Below are positions 9,060-9,942 of a stretch of DNA of 9,942 nucleotides, one piece after another. Position 1 is the stretch's first letter, and every line of letters begins with the position of its first letter. A program made the position numbers and the translations under genes. The stretch comes from an uncultured Pseudomonadota bacterium (GTDB taxonomy: Bacteria; Pseudomonadota; Gammaproteobacteria; Burkholderiales; SG8-39). Under the pieces are notes generated by a model. It was not told where the DNA came from. It searched no databases and worked only from the letters and a program-made list of their open reading frames with translations. The stretch is taken from the NCBI GenBank assembly GCA_903909415.1, contig CAIVVS010000325.1, positions 1 through 9,942 of the forward strand. Direction: 5' to 3'.

Positions 9060-9862
9060 TTCAGCCCCAGCACGTCGGCCATGTCGTACAGGCCCGGCTT
9101 GCGGCCTTCGAGGAAACGCGCGGCGCGCAGGGCCCCCGCGGCATACGTGGTGCGGCTCTGCGAGCGGATGGTGATCTCCACGCGCTCACCCTCGCCGGCG
9201 AACACCACGGTGTGGTCGCCGATGATGTCCCCGCCGCGTATGGCGTGGAAGCCGATGGTCTTGCGCTCGCGGGCGCCGGTCTCGCCTTCGCGCCCGTGCA
9301 CCGCGACCTTCGCGAGGTCGCGGCCCAGCGCGCCGGCCACCGCCTCGCCCAGGCGCAGCGCCGTGCCCGAGGGCGCGTCCACCTTGTGGCGGTGGTGCGC
9401 CTCGATGATCTCGACGTCGAAATCATCGCCCAGGATGCGCGCGGCGACCTCGGCGAGCTTGAAGGTGGCATTCACGCCGACGGCCATGTTCGGCGAGAAC
9501 ACGATGGGAATGGCCGACGGGCCGGATGCGGCCGCGGCGATCTCGTCCTTCTGCGCCTGCGTGAAGCCGGTCGTTCCGATGACCATGGCGATGCCCGCCT
9601 TGCGGCAGGCCGCCAGGTGCGCGAGCGTGCCCGCGGGGCGGGTGAAGTCGATCAGGCACTGCGCACCGGACAGGCCCGCATCGAGGTCCGCGGTGACCAG
9701 CGGGCCGCCGGGCATGCCGGAGAGTTCTCCCGCGGGCCGGCCCAGCGCCGGGCTGCCGGCGATGTCCAGGGCGCCTGACAGGGCCAGGTCCGTCGAGCGC
9801 ATCACCCCTTCCAGCAGGCTGCGCCCCATCTTGCCGCTTGCGCCGGCAACCGTGATCTTCAT
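9056..9862 (-). CDS. dapB: 4-hydroxy-tetrahydrodipicolinate reductase
   Basis: Reduces the product of DapA with NAD(P)H in the diaminopimelate/lysine pathway, in the cytoplasm. At 268 residues it has the normal family length. Seen: the nucleotide-binding loop GASGKMG at 7-13, IDFTRPAG at 71-78, GTTGF at 96-100, the catalytic HHRHK with H156, H157 and K160, and the substrate-binding DAPSGTA at 162-168. The ATG at 9860-9862 is preceded by GGAG at six bases. It lies 19 bases after the end of the probable bamE gene and overlaps the following methyltransferase gene by four bases (GTGA), so the three are likely one transcription unit. Identification is certain. Confidence 0.98.
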   Translation of the reverse strand: MKITVAGASGKMGRSLLEGVMRSTDLALSGALDIAGSPALGRPAGELSGMPGGPLVTADLDAGLSGAQCLIDFTRPAGTLAHLAACRKAGIAMVIGTTGFTQAQKDEIAAAASGPSAIPIVFSPNMAVGVNATFKLAEVAARILGDDFDVEIIEAHHRHKVDAPSGTALRLGEAVAGALGRDLAKVAVHGREGETGARERKTIGFHAIRGGDIIGDHTVVFAGEGERVEITIRSQSRTTYAAGALRAARFLEGRKPGLYDMADVLGLK

Positions 9863-9881
9863 TCCATGCTCCAGTGCGGGT

Positions 9882-9942
9882 TCAGGGCCGGGGCGCCGCG
9901 GCGGGCGCGGGCTTGGACGCCGCCTCGGGCGCAGACGCCGCC
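9882..9942 (-). CDS. C-terminal end of an upstream gene, possibly bamE
   Basis: The last 19 codons of a minus-strand frame enter from the right edge and end in TGA at 9882-9884. The visible residues, [19 protein letters not shown], are a low-complexity Ala/Pro tail. In many betaproteobacteria bamE (smpA), an outer-membrane assembly lipoprotein gene, directly precedes dapB and often ends in such a tail. The identity is therefore from gene order and composition only; no domain is visible. Confidence 0.45.
   Translation of the reverse strand, partial: AASAPEAASKPAPAAAPRP

Overview
This is a GC-rich chromosomal window of housekeeping genes, most likely from a betaproteobacterium. The reasons are the gene order bamE-like/dapB/(methyltransferase)/carA/carB/greA followed by yhbY/rlmE/ftsH, and the FtsH N-terminus (MNNLFKN...). 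CarB, CarA, GreA, DapB and RlmE keep all the expected catalytic residues. No mobile element, CRISPR array, tRNA or rRNA is visible. The order within Betaproteobacteria is not resolved; a Rhodocyclales- or Burkholderiales-like source is a guess.

Layout from left to right: the 5' part of ftsH (minus strand, runs off the left edge), a 204-bp gap holding its promoters and a structured leader, then rlmE (minus). Only 14 bp separate the rlmE start from the start of the divergent yhbY, the one plus-strand gene. yhbY is about three times its usual length because of a basic, low-complexity C-terminal tail. It converges on greA (minus) across an 84-bp gap that contains a hairpin. A 241-bp gap carries the greA promoter and a large hairpin after carB. 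Then come carB and carA (minus, overlapping by 14 bp), a 213-bp gap with a terminator-like hairpin in the probable carA leader, an exported methyltransferase-fold protein (minus), dapB (minus, GTGA overlap with the methyltransferase gene), and the tail of a probable bamE at the right edge.

Functionally, CarAB makes carbamoyl phosphate for arginine and pyrimidine synthesis and DapB feeds lysine and peptidoglycan synthesis. GreA rescues backtracked RNA polymerase. RlmE and YhbY act on the large ribosomal subunit, and FtsH is the membrane AAA+ protease. The novelty is mainly in the regulatory DNA (carA leader hairpin, ftsH leader that can pair with its own ribosome site, probable leaderless yhbY promoter) and in two proteins: the long-tailed YhbY and the signal-peptide-bearing methyltransferase. 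No clearly new multi-gene system was found.
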